Assembly (NCBI RefSeq): GCF_038396675.1 | Contig: NC_088934.1 | Span: 47,116,001 to 47,180,000, forward strand | Direction of reading: 5' to 3' | Length of the DNA: 64,000 nt | Source: Hydra vulgaris | Taxonomy: Eukaryota > Cnidaria > Hydrozoa > Anthoathecata > Hydridae | Shown here: in pieces, positions 23,759 to 64,000 of the stretch | Layout: each line of letters starts with the position of its first letter | Numbering within the stretch: the first letter of the stretch is position 1 | Notes under the pieces: model-generated | Told to the model about the DNA's origin: nothing | Database searches by the model: none | Seen by the model: only the letters and a program-made list of their open reading frames with translations | Made by a program: the position numbers and the translations under genes

Positions 23759-24271
23759 ATGGAACAACTTAGGCCATTAGAGGCAATGAATTTAAATGGC
23801 AATGTTTCAGAAAACTGGCGAAAATGGAAGCAGAGATGGAATCTTTATAAAATAGCTTCAGGAGTCAATGAGAAAAATGAAGATATCCAATGTGCCATTT
23901 TCCTTCATATGATTGGCGAAGACGTTTTAAGAGTATATAACACATTCATCTTCACAATCGAAGAAAGCGATAAATTAACACCCTTAGTTCAAAAGTTTGA
24001 ATGTTATTTCAACCCAAAAAAAAACATAATTTATGAACGTTATTCATTCAATGCATGTATGCAAGATAGCAGACTATTTAATGACTTCTTGATTGATTTA
24101 CAAAACAAAGCTAAAACATACGAGTTTGGAACCCTCGAAGAAAGCCTTATACGTAACAGAGTAGTCTTTGGTATCGACTCTAAAGCTGCCAGAGAACAAC
24201 TTCTTCAAGACACTGAGCTGACTCTAGAAAAAACAATCAATTTTATGAGAGCAAATGTAACATCGATATAA
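23759..24271 (+). CDS. Gypsy gag-like protein
   Basis: This is an intact 170-aa frame with ATG directly after the leader. It opens MEQLRPLEAMNLNGNVSENW and contains a WKQRWNLYKIASGV segment. Together with the FLHMIGEDVLRVYNTF block, this is the capsid-type gag core of K02A2.6-like Gypsy elements. The C-terminal CCHC zinc knuckle is missing because the frame stops at 24271, 48 nt before the RT frame. It is part of a non-functional element. Confidence 0.8.
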   Translation: MEQLRPLEAMNLNGNVSENWRKWKQRWNLYKIASGVNEKNEDIQCAIFLHMIGEDVLRVYNTFIFTIEESDKLTPLVQKFECYFNPKKNIIYERYSFNACMQDSRLFNDFLIDLQNKAKTYEFGTLEESLIRNRVVFGIDSKAAREQLLQDTELTLEKTINFMRANVTSI

Positions 24272-24319
24272 CAGCAAATATTACAGTCAACAACAAAAAT
24301 ATAACATTTAAGTTATATA

Positions 24320-25250
24320 ATGGAAAACTGCAAATCTCTTAAAATACTAAACTTTAATGATGTTGAAATTGATAAAGCTAACATTTTAAAACATTATGGC
24401 GACGTTGTTACCGGCCTTGATTTAGTTAAAGGAAACTATCATATCGCAGTTGCTAAAAATTCAATCCCAGTCATTCATGCACCAAGGAAAGTACCAATAA
24501 ATATCCTACCTAAACTTAAAAGCACCCTTGACCATTTAGTAAATGCCACAGTTATCTCAAAAATTTCTAAAGCGACACCTTGGGTACACTCATTGGTCAT
24601 CATAGAAAAAAATGGTGGATCCTTAAGATTATGTATTGACCCGAAAGAACTAAACAATTCTGTTTTAAGACAATACAAAACCACTCCATCTACAGAAGAA
24701 ATCTCTAGCAAACTTTGCGGCAAAACAATCAGCCATGTCTATAACAGTGAAAACAAAGTTTTCACTGTTATACACATGGCTGATTGCTATTGGCATATAA
24801 AACTAGATGAACCTTCTTCAAAGCTATGCACATTTAACACTCCTTATGACCGATACTAACTCAACCACATGCCATTCGGCATAGCATGTACATCAGATGC
24901 TGCACAAAGATGATTGAAAATCTTTGGTGATATCCTTAATGTTTTGGCTATCCACGATGACTTAATTATTGCAACTAAAACAGATGCAGAGCATGATACA
25001 ATTTTCCAACAAATCCTACAACGAGCTCGTGAGAGAAACATCTGGTTCAACCTAAAAAAAAAATACAATTTTGAGTATCTGAGGTCAAATATCTCGGTAA
25101 CATAATCAGCCATGAAGGCATAAGAATTGATCCTGAAAAAACTAAAGCCATATCTGCATACCCATTGCCTACAAGTCAAGCAGATTTGCAACGGCTCTTA
25201 GGAATGGTCAACTATCTGCTACAATTTATCCCAAATATGTAACAGGTAAC
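24320..25250 (+). pseudogene. Gypsy reverse transcriptase, broken
   Basis: The first frame (24320-24859) gives PRKVPINILPKLKSTLDHLV, IEKNGGSLRLCIDPKELN, and HIKLDEPSSKLCTFNTPYDR. After a stop come LNHMPFGIACTSDAAQ and the catalytic site AIHDDLIIAT. A shifted frame then gives the thumb (VKYLGNIISHEGIRIDPEKT, RLLGMVNYLLQF). The palm is interrupted by an 11-residue insert created by a fold-back duplication at 24727-24785. The catalytic DD pair is present but the frame is not. Confidence 0.85.
24727..24785. repeat. Fold-back inverted duplication in Gypsy RT
   Basis: Left arm 24727-24754 and right arm 24758-24785 pair over 28 bp with a single mismatch and a 3-nt loop (aaa). The right arm is the expected RT sequence (KVFTVIHMADC). 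The left arm is its inverted copy. Confidence 0.95.
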
Positions 25251-25379
25251 AGCTCCCCTCCGCCAGCTATTTAAAAAAGACATACTCTGGTCATGGAACC
25301 ATGAACATACCAGTGCAATGGAAAAAATTAAACAGTTTCTTTCATCTTCTCCTGTACTCTCATTTTCGACACTTCAAAT

Positions 25380-25859
25380 GATGTCCAGATTCAGGTAGAC
25401 GCATCTTCACATGGGTAAGCAGCCTGTATTATGCAAGAAGGTCACCCGATCAGCTATACTTCTCGTAGTTTAACCATAGCAGAACAGAGATATGACCAGA
25501 TAGAAAAAGAACTTTTAGCAATAGTTTTTGCTTGTGAACGTTTCACCCAATATACCTATGAGCGACAGGTCTCCGTAGAAAGTGATCACAAACCTCTTGA
25601 ATATATCTTGCACAAGCTGCTGTCAGAAGTACCACCTCATATAAAAAGACTTCTGATAAGATTCCAAAAATATCAAGTTGTAGCAAAATATGTTCCAGGT
25701 AAAGATCTATACATTGCTGACTCTTTATCACGTGCCCACCTCAACATTTTTGACAAGGATGATAGCCTAAATGAGGACAGCAACGTTATGGTCCACACTT
25801 TAGTTGAAAATTTGCCAATATCAACACATAGACTAAAGCAATTGCAGCACGACACTTAA
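25380..25859 (+). pseudogene. Gypsy RNase H and linker, broken
   Basis: The RNase H core is visible: QVDASSHG (first Asp), a stop, then HPISYTSRSLTIAEQRYDQI, EKELLAIVFACERF (catalytic Glu) and SDHKPLEYI (third acid). The tether reads KYQVVAKYVPGKDLYIADSL SRAH. The 25431-25859 part is an open 142-codon frame. Confidence 0.85.
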
Positions 25860-25989
25860 CTTGATTCTGCGCTCTCTCAAATAACAAACTATATAACTTA
25901 TGGTTGGCCTCGACGCCGACAAATGCTTTGCGGTGAAGAAAAGAAACATCGGACCATAAGAAACAGCTTACACCTAGCAGAGAGAATAA

Positions 25990-26720
25990 TTCTAAAATAA
26001 AATAAAATAGTTATACCAACTGCTATGAGACCCCTCATATTTAGACAGCTTCACTTCTCACACCTTAGCACCATGAAGACGAAAGCTAGAGCTCGAAGTG
26101 CTGTTTATTGGCCAGGACTTACAAACGATATTGATAATCTAATACTCAATTGCCAAAAAATGCCTTAAATACCGTAATAACAACAAAAAGGAAAAAATCA
26201 TTCAACACGACATTCTTGACTTACCGTGGAGTAAAGTAGGATCAGACATATATGAGTTGCATGGAAAAATCTATGTAATTGTTATAGACTACTTTTCTAA
26301 ATTTATAGAGAACAGTGTCATTCCTAACAAAACGGCATTCTTTGTTAACAAGTTCATGAAAACCATTTTACTCGTCACGGAATACCTTCAAATCTCATTG
26401 CCTATAACAACCCCTACAGCAGTGTAGAGTTTCTTAACTTCTCAAAAGAATATGGGTTAAACTTCACTCCATTAAGTTCTAACTACCCCCAATTGAATGG
26501 TCTCAGTGAAATGAGCGTAAAAATTATGAAGAAAATACTAAAAAAATACAATAACCCTGTACTTGGTTTTTTAGAATACCTCTACATGCCTCTCACAGGT
26601 ATGGACTATTCTCCATCCCAACTTCTCATGAACATAAGAACGCGAACAACCCCACCTGTCCACCATGACTTACTTATAAGCAGTTCCATTAAATGCTTAT
26701 AGTCAGATCACCAAGTCCAG
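25990..26720 (+). pseudogene. Gypsy integrase, broken
   Basis: The zinc-binding region reads LHFSHLSTMKTKARARSAVY then WPGL...NLILNCQK-CLKYR. The catalytic domain starts VGSDIYELHGKIYVIVIDYF, giving the first Asp. The expected second Asp block is replaced by frameshifted sequence near 26400-26440. The third block NGLSEMSVKIMKKIL supplies the Glu. A C-terminal segment at 26794-27006 (LPRSYNVVDKYGRVYQCNRK) fits the usual chromatin-side tail of this lineage. Confidence 0.8.
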
Positions 26721-27292
26721 AAATCGTCAAAAACAATACTATGATCGGAACGCATCTAAACTCCCAAATTTCGTTGCAAACAATACCGCCTGGATGAGAA
26801 AAGATGGAACATGGAAAAAAGTGACAGTTAAAGAAAAACTAACACTACCCAGATCATACAACGTGGTAGATAAGTACGGAAGAGTATATCAATGCAATCG
26901 TAAACATCTGATTAGAACCAGCGAGCTACCACAACCATATCAGCATAAGCAACTTATCTTTACCATACGATTTACCGGCAGTTATCACACCTCTTTCATC
27001 AAATGAGGAAACAGCAAACAATAAAAAATAGAAGAAGCTACAAGTATTCCTGAAACTCTATTGACTGAACCGCAGCCTGACGTGCGAAGATCGTCAAGGA
27101 CTAAAAACAGACCTGCCTACTTGAAGGACTTCATTTAACTTGTGTTCATTATAAAGAACGTATTAACTATATGATATATACACACACCTTTAAACAAAAA
27201 AAAAACAAAAAAAACAAAAAATTTATAGAAGGAAGATTCGTAATTCGTAAAATTTATAGAAGGTAATATTCATGTTCGGCATTTTACACACA

Positions 27293-27960
27293 TAATAATA
27301 ATATAATATAATAAGTAAAATGAATTTTGATTTTTACATTGCTTTGTGTATTCCGAATAACTTTCCTTTGAAGACATTTGATAATAATTTAACTTATTAA
27401 ACAAATTTAAATTAAAATTAAATAGCTATCAAATAATGTTGTTAAATTAAAACTGCTATTATTCCTGCTATTATTTGCTTACCTATTTAAAAAATATTGA
27501 TCCAAATAATTCAATACACACCGCACTTCATAAGCAAATCTCAACACTGTTGAAAATCGTAAAATATAAGACACGAACACGAAATGATACCAAACATAAA
27601 AATTATTACATATGGATATGAAATGAAGACATGAAACCGTTAACTATAATATAGGAATGTTTTCTCTATGTCTACTTATATTATGCAGGATAACTGTAAT
27701 TAAGGCCGTAGACAACTTTTTGTGTGTTTGAGCTAAACAACTTTGAAACATGAAGAAAACTCCATATTTAAGTATGTTCATATATATGAGGAATGAGGAC
27801 GCTAAGCAAAAAATTTCGGTGATTGGAGACTGGGAACAACAAAAACCCTAAAACATTAGCCCCCCTCCCCCAGCCCCGAATAGGAGGGCAGTGAGTCAAG
27901 TTTGCTATTTTTTTTAAAATCTTAAACTTAATTTATATTCATTGACGAATTTTAAATTTG
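27293..27960. other. AT-rich interval, no gene seen
   Basis: The interval has no supportable frame. A short C-rich run (about 27860-27880) lies just before the palindrome at 27966. Confidence 0.4.
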
Positions 27961-27965
27961 GTTTA

Positions 27966-28080
27966 ATAATCCCTTGTTGTTCGGCTTTGATGACCTTATA
28001 AAGTTTACAGCCCTCTCAATTTGAGGGGGGGGGGGGTGTAAACTTTATAGGGTCATAAAAGCTGAACAACAAAATAATGG
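27966..28080. repeat. 115-bp imperfect palindrome with a G-run (MITE-like)
   Basis: The left arm (27966-28018, ttgttgttcggctttgatga...) and right arm (28025-28080, ...gctgaacaacaaaataat) are inverted copies over about 50 bp with scattered mismatches. The right arm contains 12 consecutive G at 28025-28036. It is probably a decayed fold-back element. Confidence 0.8.
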
Positions 28081-28289
28081 AATTTACAATTTTTTTCTTT
28101 ATTTCTTCTTATAGAATTAGAATGTAGAATATTTATATGCACAGAAACAAAAACACATTTTAAAAGTTGAAGAGAGTACGAAAGAACAAATTTTAATTTC
28201 GGAATTCGCTGGAAAACTTTTCGGAATTCCAAACTATACTATGAAAACGAACTCCGGAATTCTCGAATTTCGATTTTCAAGTTGAAATC

Positions 28290-30774
28290 CCAAAGTGGTC
28301 GTACAAAAAGAAAACTAACTGCAAAAAGAAAAGCTGAAAATGAAAAGCTCAAAGGAGCTTTGAATAAATACTTAAAAATGAATGAAATGTATGAACGGAA
28401 TTGGAATGAATGAATGGGAATGCTGTCAAAAAAACAGATAAAAAAACGAAACAGATCCAGAACAAAATAGTGGAAAAGATCCGGATGAAAATAATGATAA
28501 AGATCCAGAAGAAAATAATGGAAAAGATTAAGAAGAAAATGATGATAAAGATCCAGAGGAAAATAATGAAAAAGATGAAAAAAAAAATAATAAAAACAAA
28601 AGTAACGAAAAAGATGAAAAAAAAGGAAAAAGAAAATTATGATAAAGATGAAAATAAAATTAATAACAAAGAAATTAATAAGAAAGGTGTTAAAGAAAAT
28701 ACTGCCAAAGATAATTAACTAGAAAGCCAATTAAAGAGTTTTAAATTAAACATTCTGTGGAAACAGTTTAACCCAATACGACAGTAAAGTGGAACCCAAT
28801 CCCAATACAACAGTAAACTGGAAAAGTTACAGTGGAAATGATTCAACCCAATACGATAGTAAAGAAAAATATTATAATAAAGAACCGAGTCTAACAGATG
28901 ATCCTGCAACTTAAGGAAAGATCAAAAATTATTTCAGATGATTTTTCCTTTCGAAACAATGGAAGAAGTTTTTTCAAAAGTGCATTTGAAAGAAAGTCCG
29001 TCTGTGGATAATATAGTCTGTGTCAAAGGACAGAATATTTTTATTGTAGTCAGTGTGGAAGTCCGAATTTGTGCACTTGTTACTTCTGGATTTAATATTG
29101 GATCAAACATACACAGAAGATTACCACAACATGAAAAATAGCTATCAAATGATCGAAATATGACCATCTACAGGACCATCTACAGGACCATCTACAGCAA
29201 ACTTCCAGTAAAACAACTAATGAACATTATCTAAGCAAAACCATCCAAAATGAAGTTATCAATGTAATAAGCAGTAAAATTAAAAATAACATGATAGAAC
29301 GATTAAAATACGGAAAGTCTTTTTCTGTAATTTTTGACTGTACTCTAGACATCGGTCATTAGGAACAAATGTCTCTTAAACTCAGATGTGTTTCAGGTGG
29401 TACATTACCAGGTTCCAGGGCCAGTTTATTTGAACAGTACACGTCATAATTATAATCTCCTATTGGAAGATATTGTTAAAATTTCTACCAAAAATCTAAC
29501 ATTTTTTGGTATTCTTCAACGCCTGAGTGTTTTGCTTTTGACATCTACACAATGATTGCTAGTGTTTCTCAAATATGTGAGAGAACTTACTGAGAAAAAA
29601 ATTTGTAATACTATGCGGGAATGTCAAATTCAGTGTTAAAGCAGTAAGGTTCCAAATAGGTAAATTTTACATTAACATTTTAGTTAAGGCAAAAACACTC
29701 GTAGAAGACTAGGAAATACGTCCAGAATTTCAAAATAAACAGCTCCGGAAACAAAAACATTATTTTAATTGCAAAGGTAACGATGAGCCTATTATAAACC
29801 CTTTAAATACATTCAAGATATCTTTTTTCATGTTAGTTTTAGTTAAAGCTATACAATCACTAGAAGATCGTTTTGAATAATCAAAAAATCATAATTTATT
29901 TGGGATTTTTCGGAAGATTTTGAAATAACAAAAAAGAAGAACTAAAAAAACATGTAGCAGATTTAGAAACTGCTCTGACAGATTTTAAGATTATACAAAC
30001 GGTTACATCTAATAATACTGTGAAGCTGGAAGCAGGATAAAACGGTAATATGCCATTTGAAGAAATGGAGGCACAAAAATCTATTCTTTTATTAAAATAG
30101 TCCCAAAAATCATTTAAAATGTTTTAACCTTTATCTGAGAATGACAGGGCTACGGCATTTCCAAACTATTTATATCCCTTCACGTACACTTAACGATTTC
30201 AGTGAGCGTTGCTTTTGAAGAGAGATCTTTCTAGATTAAAACTTTAAAAAATTTATGACCAACAATAACACTGGATTAAACAGGTTAAACAGGTATAGCA
30301 ATCATGTTGAGTGAAATTTAAGAAGCAAGGATTTGCAAACTACTGTACAAGATTTTTCTTAAAAAAACTTAGAAATAAGTCAAACATCAGTCTTGTTAAT
30401 GTATTCCTAGTTAATATAAATATAAATCTATAGATTTATATTTAATAGTTTTCAGTTAAATTTATTCATTAACTTATATACAATTTTCGTGACAAAAGAA
30501 ATTAAAACGTCTTTTTTTTATTTAATAGAATATGGTGAATATCATTGAGTTAGTAAATATTTATAAATAAGCATAATTTTACTCTTGTACATTAGTATTC
30601 TTTACACCCCCCCCCTTTTTTATATATGTTTTTATTTAAGGGCCCCACAAACTAAACTCGCATCAGGCTCGGCGCCTGCTCAATTCGGCACTGCTTAAAC
30701 TTGAAAAATAAACAAAAATTACTGAATATAAGCAAGTATGCAAAATGGCCGCAAAAGAAGCTAATAAAGAGCCC
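28290..30774 (+). mobile_element. hAT-family transposon (ZMYM1/DUF4371-like), decayed copy B
   Basis: The N-terminus reads SGRTKRKLTAKRKAENEKLK then GALNKYLKMNE at 28300-28390. An acidic octapeptide repeat (DPEENNGK-type, 24 bp per unit) follows at 28450-28620. A DDPAT-GKI segment lies near 28895. The core begins SKTIQNEVINVISSKI at about 29237 with FSVIFDCTLDIGH. The C-terminal dimerisation domain reads TISVSVAFEERSFSRLKL at about 30190-30235. A hAT-type terminus ends ...GCGCCTGCTCAATTCGGCACTG near 30693. Stops and frameshifts are many. Copy A (11.4-12.9 kb) is its inverted relative. Confidence 0.82.
28450..28620 (+). repeat. 24-bp coding repeat in hAT N-terminus
   Basis: The gatccagaagaaaataatga-type unit recurs about every 24 bp. 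It encodes DPEENNDK / DPDENNDK / DPEENNEK with one stop. The basic Lys-Met-Ile frame over the same DNA is a shadow. Confidence 0.75.
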
Positions 30775-30798
30775 TTAGAATTAAAAATTTAATGTTAA

Positions 30799-30869
30799 TT
30801 TTTAACATTGGAAGTAATTTAAAAAAATTTAAAAATGAACCTTTTTTTAAATTATTTCCAATGTTAAAA
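30799..30869. repeat. Short inverted repeat, about 28-bp arms
   Basis: ttttaacattggaagtaatt (from 30799) pairs with aattatttccaatgttaaaa ending 30869, with an AT-rich spacer. Confidence 0.8.
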
Positions 30870-31254
30870 CTCTCAAATGAGAATTTACTTCTTATTTATG
30901 AAGCTCACCTACAAAAGCAGGGTCACGTTACAATGAACATATAAACAGGAAGTAATTATTTTCACATTACTTTTAAAATTTCTTTACCAACAAAAATCAA
31001 CTTATGCTATATTTTTGTTAATTATAGTTTTTTATATAAACCTTTATTACTTCCTTTTTAAACTTTTTATAGGAAGTTCAATATAATGAGTTTTTTATAG
31101 TTTTGTAAATCTCATACACAGCTGATGATTTTATATGAAAGGCTTTCTGTGTTAGAGAAAATTTTTTTTTTAAATATTTGTCAAAATATAACTAATAAAT
31201 ATATTTTACTCATCTTAGTTTGGATAGTTTTTCTTTTGTTACCTGGAACATTTA

Positions 31255-31257
<3 letters not shown>

Positions 31258-31306
<49 letters not shown>

Positions 31307-31321
31307 ATATATATATATTTA

Positions 31322-31402
<81 letters not shown>
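31258..31402. repeat. (TA)n microsatellites
   Basis: Two (TA)n tracts (31258-31318 and 31327-31400) are separated by ttaagttt. The apparent Ile-Tyr reading frames on both strands are artefacts of the repeat. Confidence 0.95.
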
Positions 31403-31403
<1 letters not shown>

Positions 31404-31635
31404 AGTTTGCACAATTAAAATGTAAAAACTATACCGTAATAGGTTTTATATATTTTATTTTATTATATTATTAAAAATTTATTTTTTATACTTTATTAAC
31501 TGAACTTTTCATTTTTTGCTTTTGTATAATATTTACCATACTAAATATAATTTCAACACAACTAAAACTTGTTTAGATTAAACCTGTATTTAAATTTGAA
31601 AAATATTTTTCACATTTTAAGATAAAAAAGAATCG

Positions 31636-31790
31636 TGTGTGTGTGTGTGTATGTACATACGTATGTATGTATGTATGTATGTATGTATGTATGTATGTAT
31701 GTATGTATGTATGTATGTATGTATGTATGTATGTATGTATGTATGTATGTATGTATGTATGTATGTATGTTAGTATGTATGTATGTATAT
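31636..31790. repeat. (GT)n-(ATGT)n microsatellite
   Basis: A short GT run passes into about 30 ATGT units. It starts about 60 bp downstream of the EXOC2 stop codon in the sense direction. Confidence 0.95.
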
Positions 31791-31816
31791 AAATGAAAGT
31801 GTATTAATATTTATAA

Positions 31817-31834
31817 TTTATTAAACTGTTTATT
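31817..31834 (-). promoter_or_regulatory. EXOC2: EXOC2 poly(A) signals
   Basis: On the minus strand two AATAAA hexamers (at 31829-31834 and 31817-31822) follow the EXOC2 TAG by about 17 and 29 nt. They imply a very short 3' UTR ending before the ATGT microsatellite. Confidence 0.6.
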
Positions 31835-31850
31835 ACTTAATGGTTAACAA

Positions 31851-62682
<30,832 letters not shown>

Positions 62683-63023
62683 CTTATTGATGTAATAAGT
62701 GCATGCATAGGTAAAATAAAAAAAATTGCACAAGAGAAAAGATAATTAAAAAAATGAAAGAACAGTACAAATCTTGAACGCTTGTAAATGTGACGCAGCT
62801 ACCTTATCTCTTCTAGCTGCCAAATTAGCAACAAATAGTTTTAAAAATGGTATAAAATACTGCTGGCACAAAATAAGCGAGTATAAAATTTACAATATCA
62901 AATAGCACTTAGTAACAATAAATATCATTATGTAACACAATTTTTGTTCCTGGCTTTCTAGTGTTATACTTCAATTGCTTATGTCTAAAGTATGTGAAAA
63001 ATGACTTTTTTTTTTGTTATTCA

Positions 63024-63240
63024 CCTCCTCAAGGCCGATAAAACCACTACAGATGAGGAGGCTACTTAATAGTGGTTATAACCCTCTCTCAACTCTATAA
63101 CTCCAAAACACGAACCTTGACAAACAAGGCCGCTGCGCGGAGAAACAAGTTAAGCGCGGTACTACCAGGGACGTGGTGGGGATCGAACTCGGAACCTCCC
63201 GCTTATGAAGCGAGCGCTTTACCACTACACCACTACCGCA
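63024..63240 (-). mobile_element. tRNA-derived SINE, best-preserved copy
   Basis: On the minus strand the head reads gcggtagtggtgtagtggta (A-box region), then an anticodon-like loop ttcataa with CAT at 63205-63207, then ggttccgagttcgatcccca (B box). This resembles tRNA-Met. The body continues accgcgcttaacttgtttct and ends gaggaggtgaataac before an A-rich stretch. Pol III internal boxes look intact. It lies in the EXOC2 intron upstream of exon 62645-62682. Confidence 0.9.
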
Positions 63241-63362
63241 TTAAGCACAAACTTTACTTACATGACAATAGCACAAAGAAAGCTCACTTTTTTGTAAAAA
63301 TATACAGACTTTTTTTTATTTTCAACATTATGAATAGGTAAAAACAAAAATTGCTTTCTATC

Positions 63363-63998
63363 CTAAACTTCATTTGCAGATTTGTAGTCCATATCTCCAG
63401 GATCTGCCTTGCTATCTGACTTGCTGCTGTCTCCTAAAGATGGTAGATACCGCCTAGGATGAGTTGGAACAGGCAGATTGGAGATGTGTGGTACTGGGGC
63501 GATGGAAGAAGGTATGTCTAGATAAATAATCTGAAAGGCATTTTTGTTGGTGCTACGATTTTTTGGGTTTACTATGCAGAAGTAGTAGTTGATGGTTCGT
63601 CAGCTCTTACCAAATTCGGGGATAGCAAACTTCATCTACAAGCCTGTAACATAGCACATAATAATACATAAGAACTATAATAACTTGAAGACAGGAAATT
63701 TCAAAATATAAAACGATTTCAAGATGGAATGTATTTGCCTACAGTATACAACTTATGACAAAACTTTGTAAATTACAACTCCTTGAAATGAACTAGATCT
63801 AAAGCATTGAAATTTTATGAAAATAAATTAAAATACATCTATGCAAGAAGCAACTGTTCAGTTTACGCTTACCTTCAAGTGTTTTCTTGCAATATTTGCA
63901 TGTGAAATGCGGTGCCCAAGATTTGTCTTGGTTCCAAACCGGCACGCTAAAGTATGGCTTGTAGGCCTTGCATAATAACTTGCTTCCACGGAAAACTT
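63363..63998 (-). pseudogene. Decayed member of a multicopy invertebrate gene family (KFAIP/CYFC type)
   Basis: Two blocks read on the minus strand. The upstream block (about 63870-63998, continuing past the window) reads SKLLCKAYKPYFSVPVWNQD then KSWAPHFTCKYCKKTLEG. It ends at a possible GTAAGC donor. After a TTACAG acceptor near 63646 comes MKFAIPEFGKS, a stop, then INYYFCIVNPKNR, YLD IPSSIAPVPHISNLPVP and an acidic end ANEV with TAG at about 63372. I recognise this as a repetitive protein family common in Hydra and insects, often near transposons. Its function is unknown. The internal TGA makes this copy a likely pseudogene. Confidence 0.6.
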
Positions 63999-64000
63999 TT

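Larger units (their letters stand above)
23601..27292 (+). mobile_element. Ty3/Gypsy LTR retrotransposon, degraded
   Basis: Order on the plus strand is LTR remnant, gag, RT, RNase H, integrase, LTR remnant. The only LTR sequence clearly shared by both ends is tgttcggcattttacacaca, at 23601-23620 and 27273-27292. The left LTR may run to about 23725, followed by a possible primer-binding site (tgataccagaagt). The right LTR diverges after about 24 bp, so it is truncated or interrupted. Reading frames carry stops in RT, RNase H and integrase. The zinc knuckle and protease expected between gag and RT are absent, a deletion of several hundred bases. Confidence 0.85.

Noticed and set aside
28410..28718. 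Lys/Met/Ile-rich 102-codon frame
   Set aside because: Another frame of the same DNA gives the acidic octapeptide repeat that fits the hAT N-terminal region.
62765..62860. Additional EXOC2 exon (minus-strand ANLAARRDKVAASH region)
   Set aside because: A 14-nt exon at 62794-62807 would satisfy the phase, but the peptide does not convincingly match the family. It was left out for lack of support.
63024..63240. Genuine tRNA-Met gene
   Set aside because: The cloverleaf is incomplete (no matching acceptor stem), the sequence continues into a repeated body with an A-rich end, and related copies exist nearby. It is a SINE head.

Overview
The window looks like nuclear DNA of a cnidarian, most probably Hydra. 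It is very AT-rich, with intron-rich genes and long (TA)n, (ATGT)n and (CA)n microsatellites. It carries a dense, mostly decayed mix of L2/CR1-like and jockey-like non-LTR elements, Ty3/Gypsy, Penelope-like, hAT (ZMYM1-like), Tc1/mariner and TTAA-flanked DNA elements, MITEs and a tRNA-derived SINE. Nothing prokaryotic is visible. The species is inferred from composition and element families, not from a database match.

Two host protein-coding genes can be assembled by following splice sites and reading-frame phase, both on the minus strand. Gene A (about 13970-21457) is a complete-looking multi-exon gene. A 34-codon first exon (ATG at 21457) is followed by about 15 small exons and a 1458-bp terminal exon rich in Lys/Glu coiled coil. 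The model keeps one open frame of about 1,126 aa. I do not recognise its family. Gene B (31851 to beyond 62682) is the 3' part of EXOC2/Sec5, the exocyst subunit. Twenty-one exons give about 747 aa in one frame and end in the conserved Sec5 C-terminus. The last exon then continues for about 165 extra residues with a KRQAPAPPS stretch and four NPF motifs, which the vertebrate protein lacks as far as I know. The 5' end of gene B lies outside the window. One true RNA gene is present, tRNA-Glu(TTC) at 6120-6191.

Layout: 1-5400, minisatellites, a decayed L2/CR1-like LINE and a TTAA-flanked MITE. 5400-13400, a SINE, the tRNA, a decayed TTAA-type DNA transposon, an unidentified decayed coding region, a minus-strand hAT copy and a LINE tail. 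13970-21457, gene A. 21900-31800, MITE, hAT and Tc1 fragments, a Gypsy element, and a plus-strand hAT copy with a microsatellite cluster. 31851-64000, EXOC2, whose introns hold nested transposons, satellites, a mariner, a jockey-like LINE, a Penelope-like element, three SINEs and a decayed gene of a multicopy family.

The observations most worth following are the NPF-rich EXOC2 tail, a candidate GC-AG intron in EXOC2, the unrecognised gene A with an 11-nt microexon, a three-deep transposon nest with readable target-site duplications, and several snap-back inverted duplications inside retroelement reading frames.
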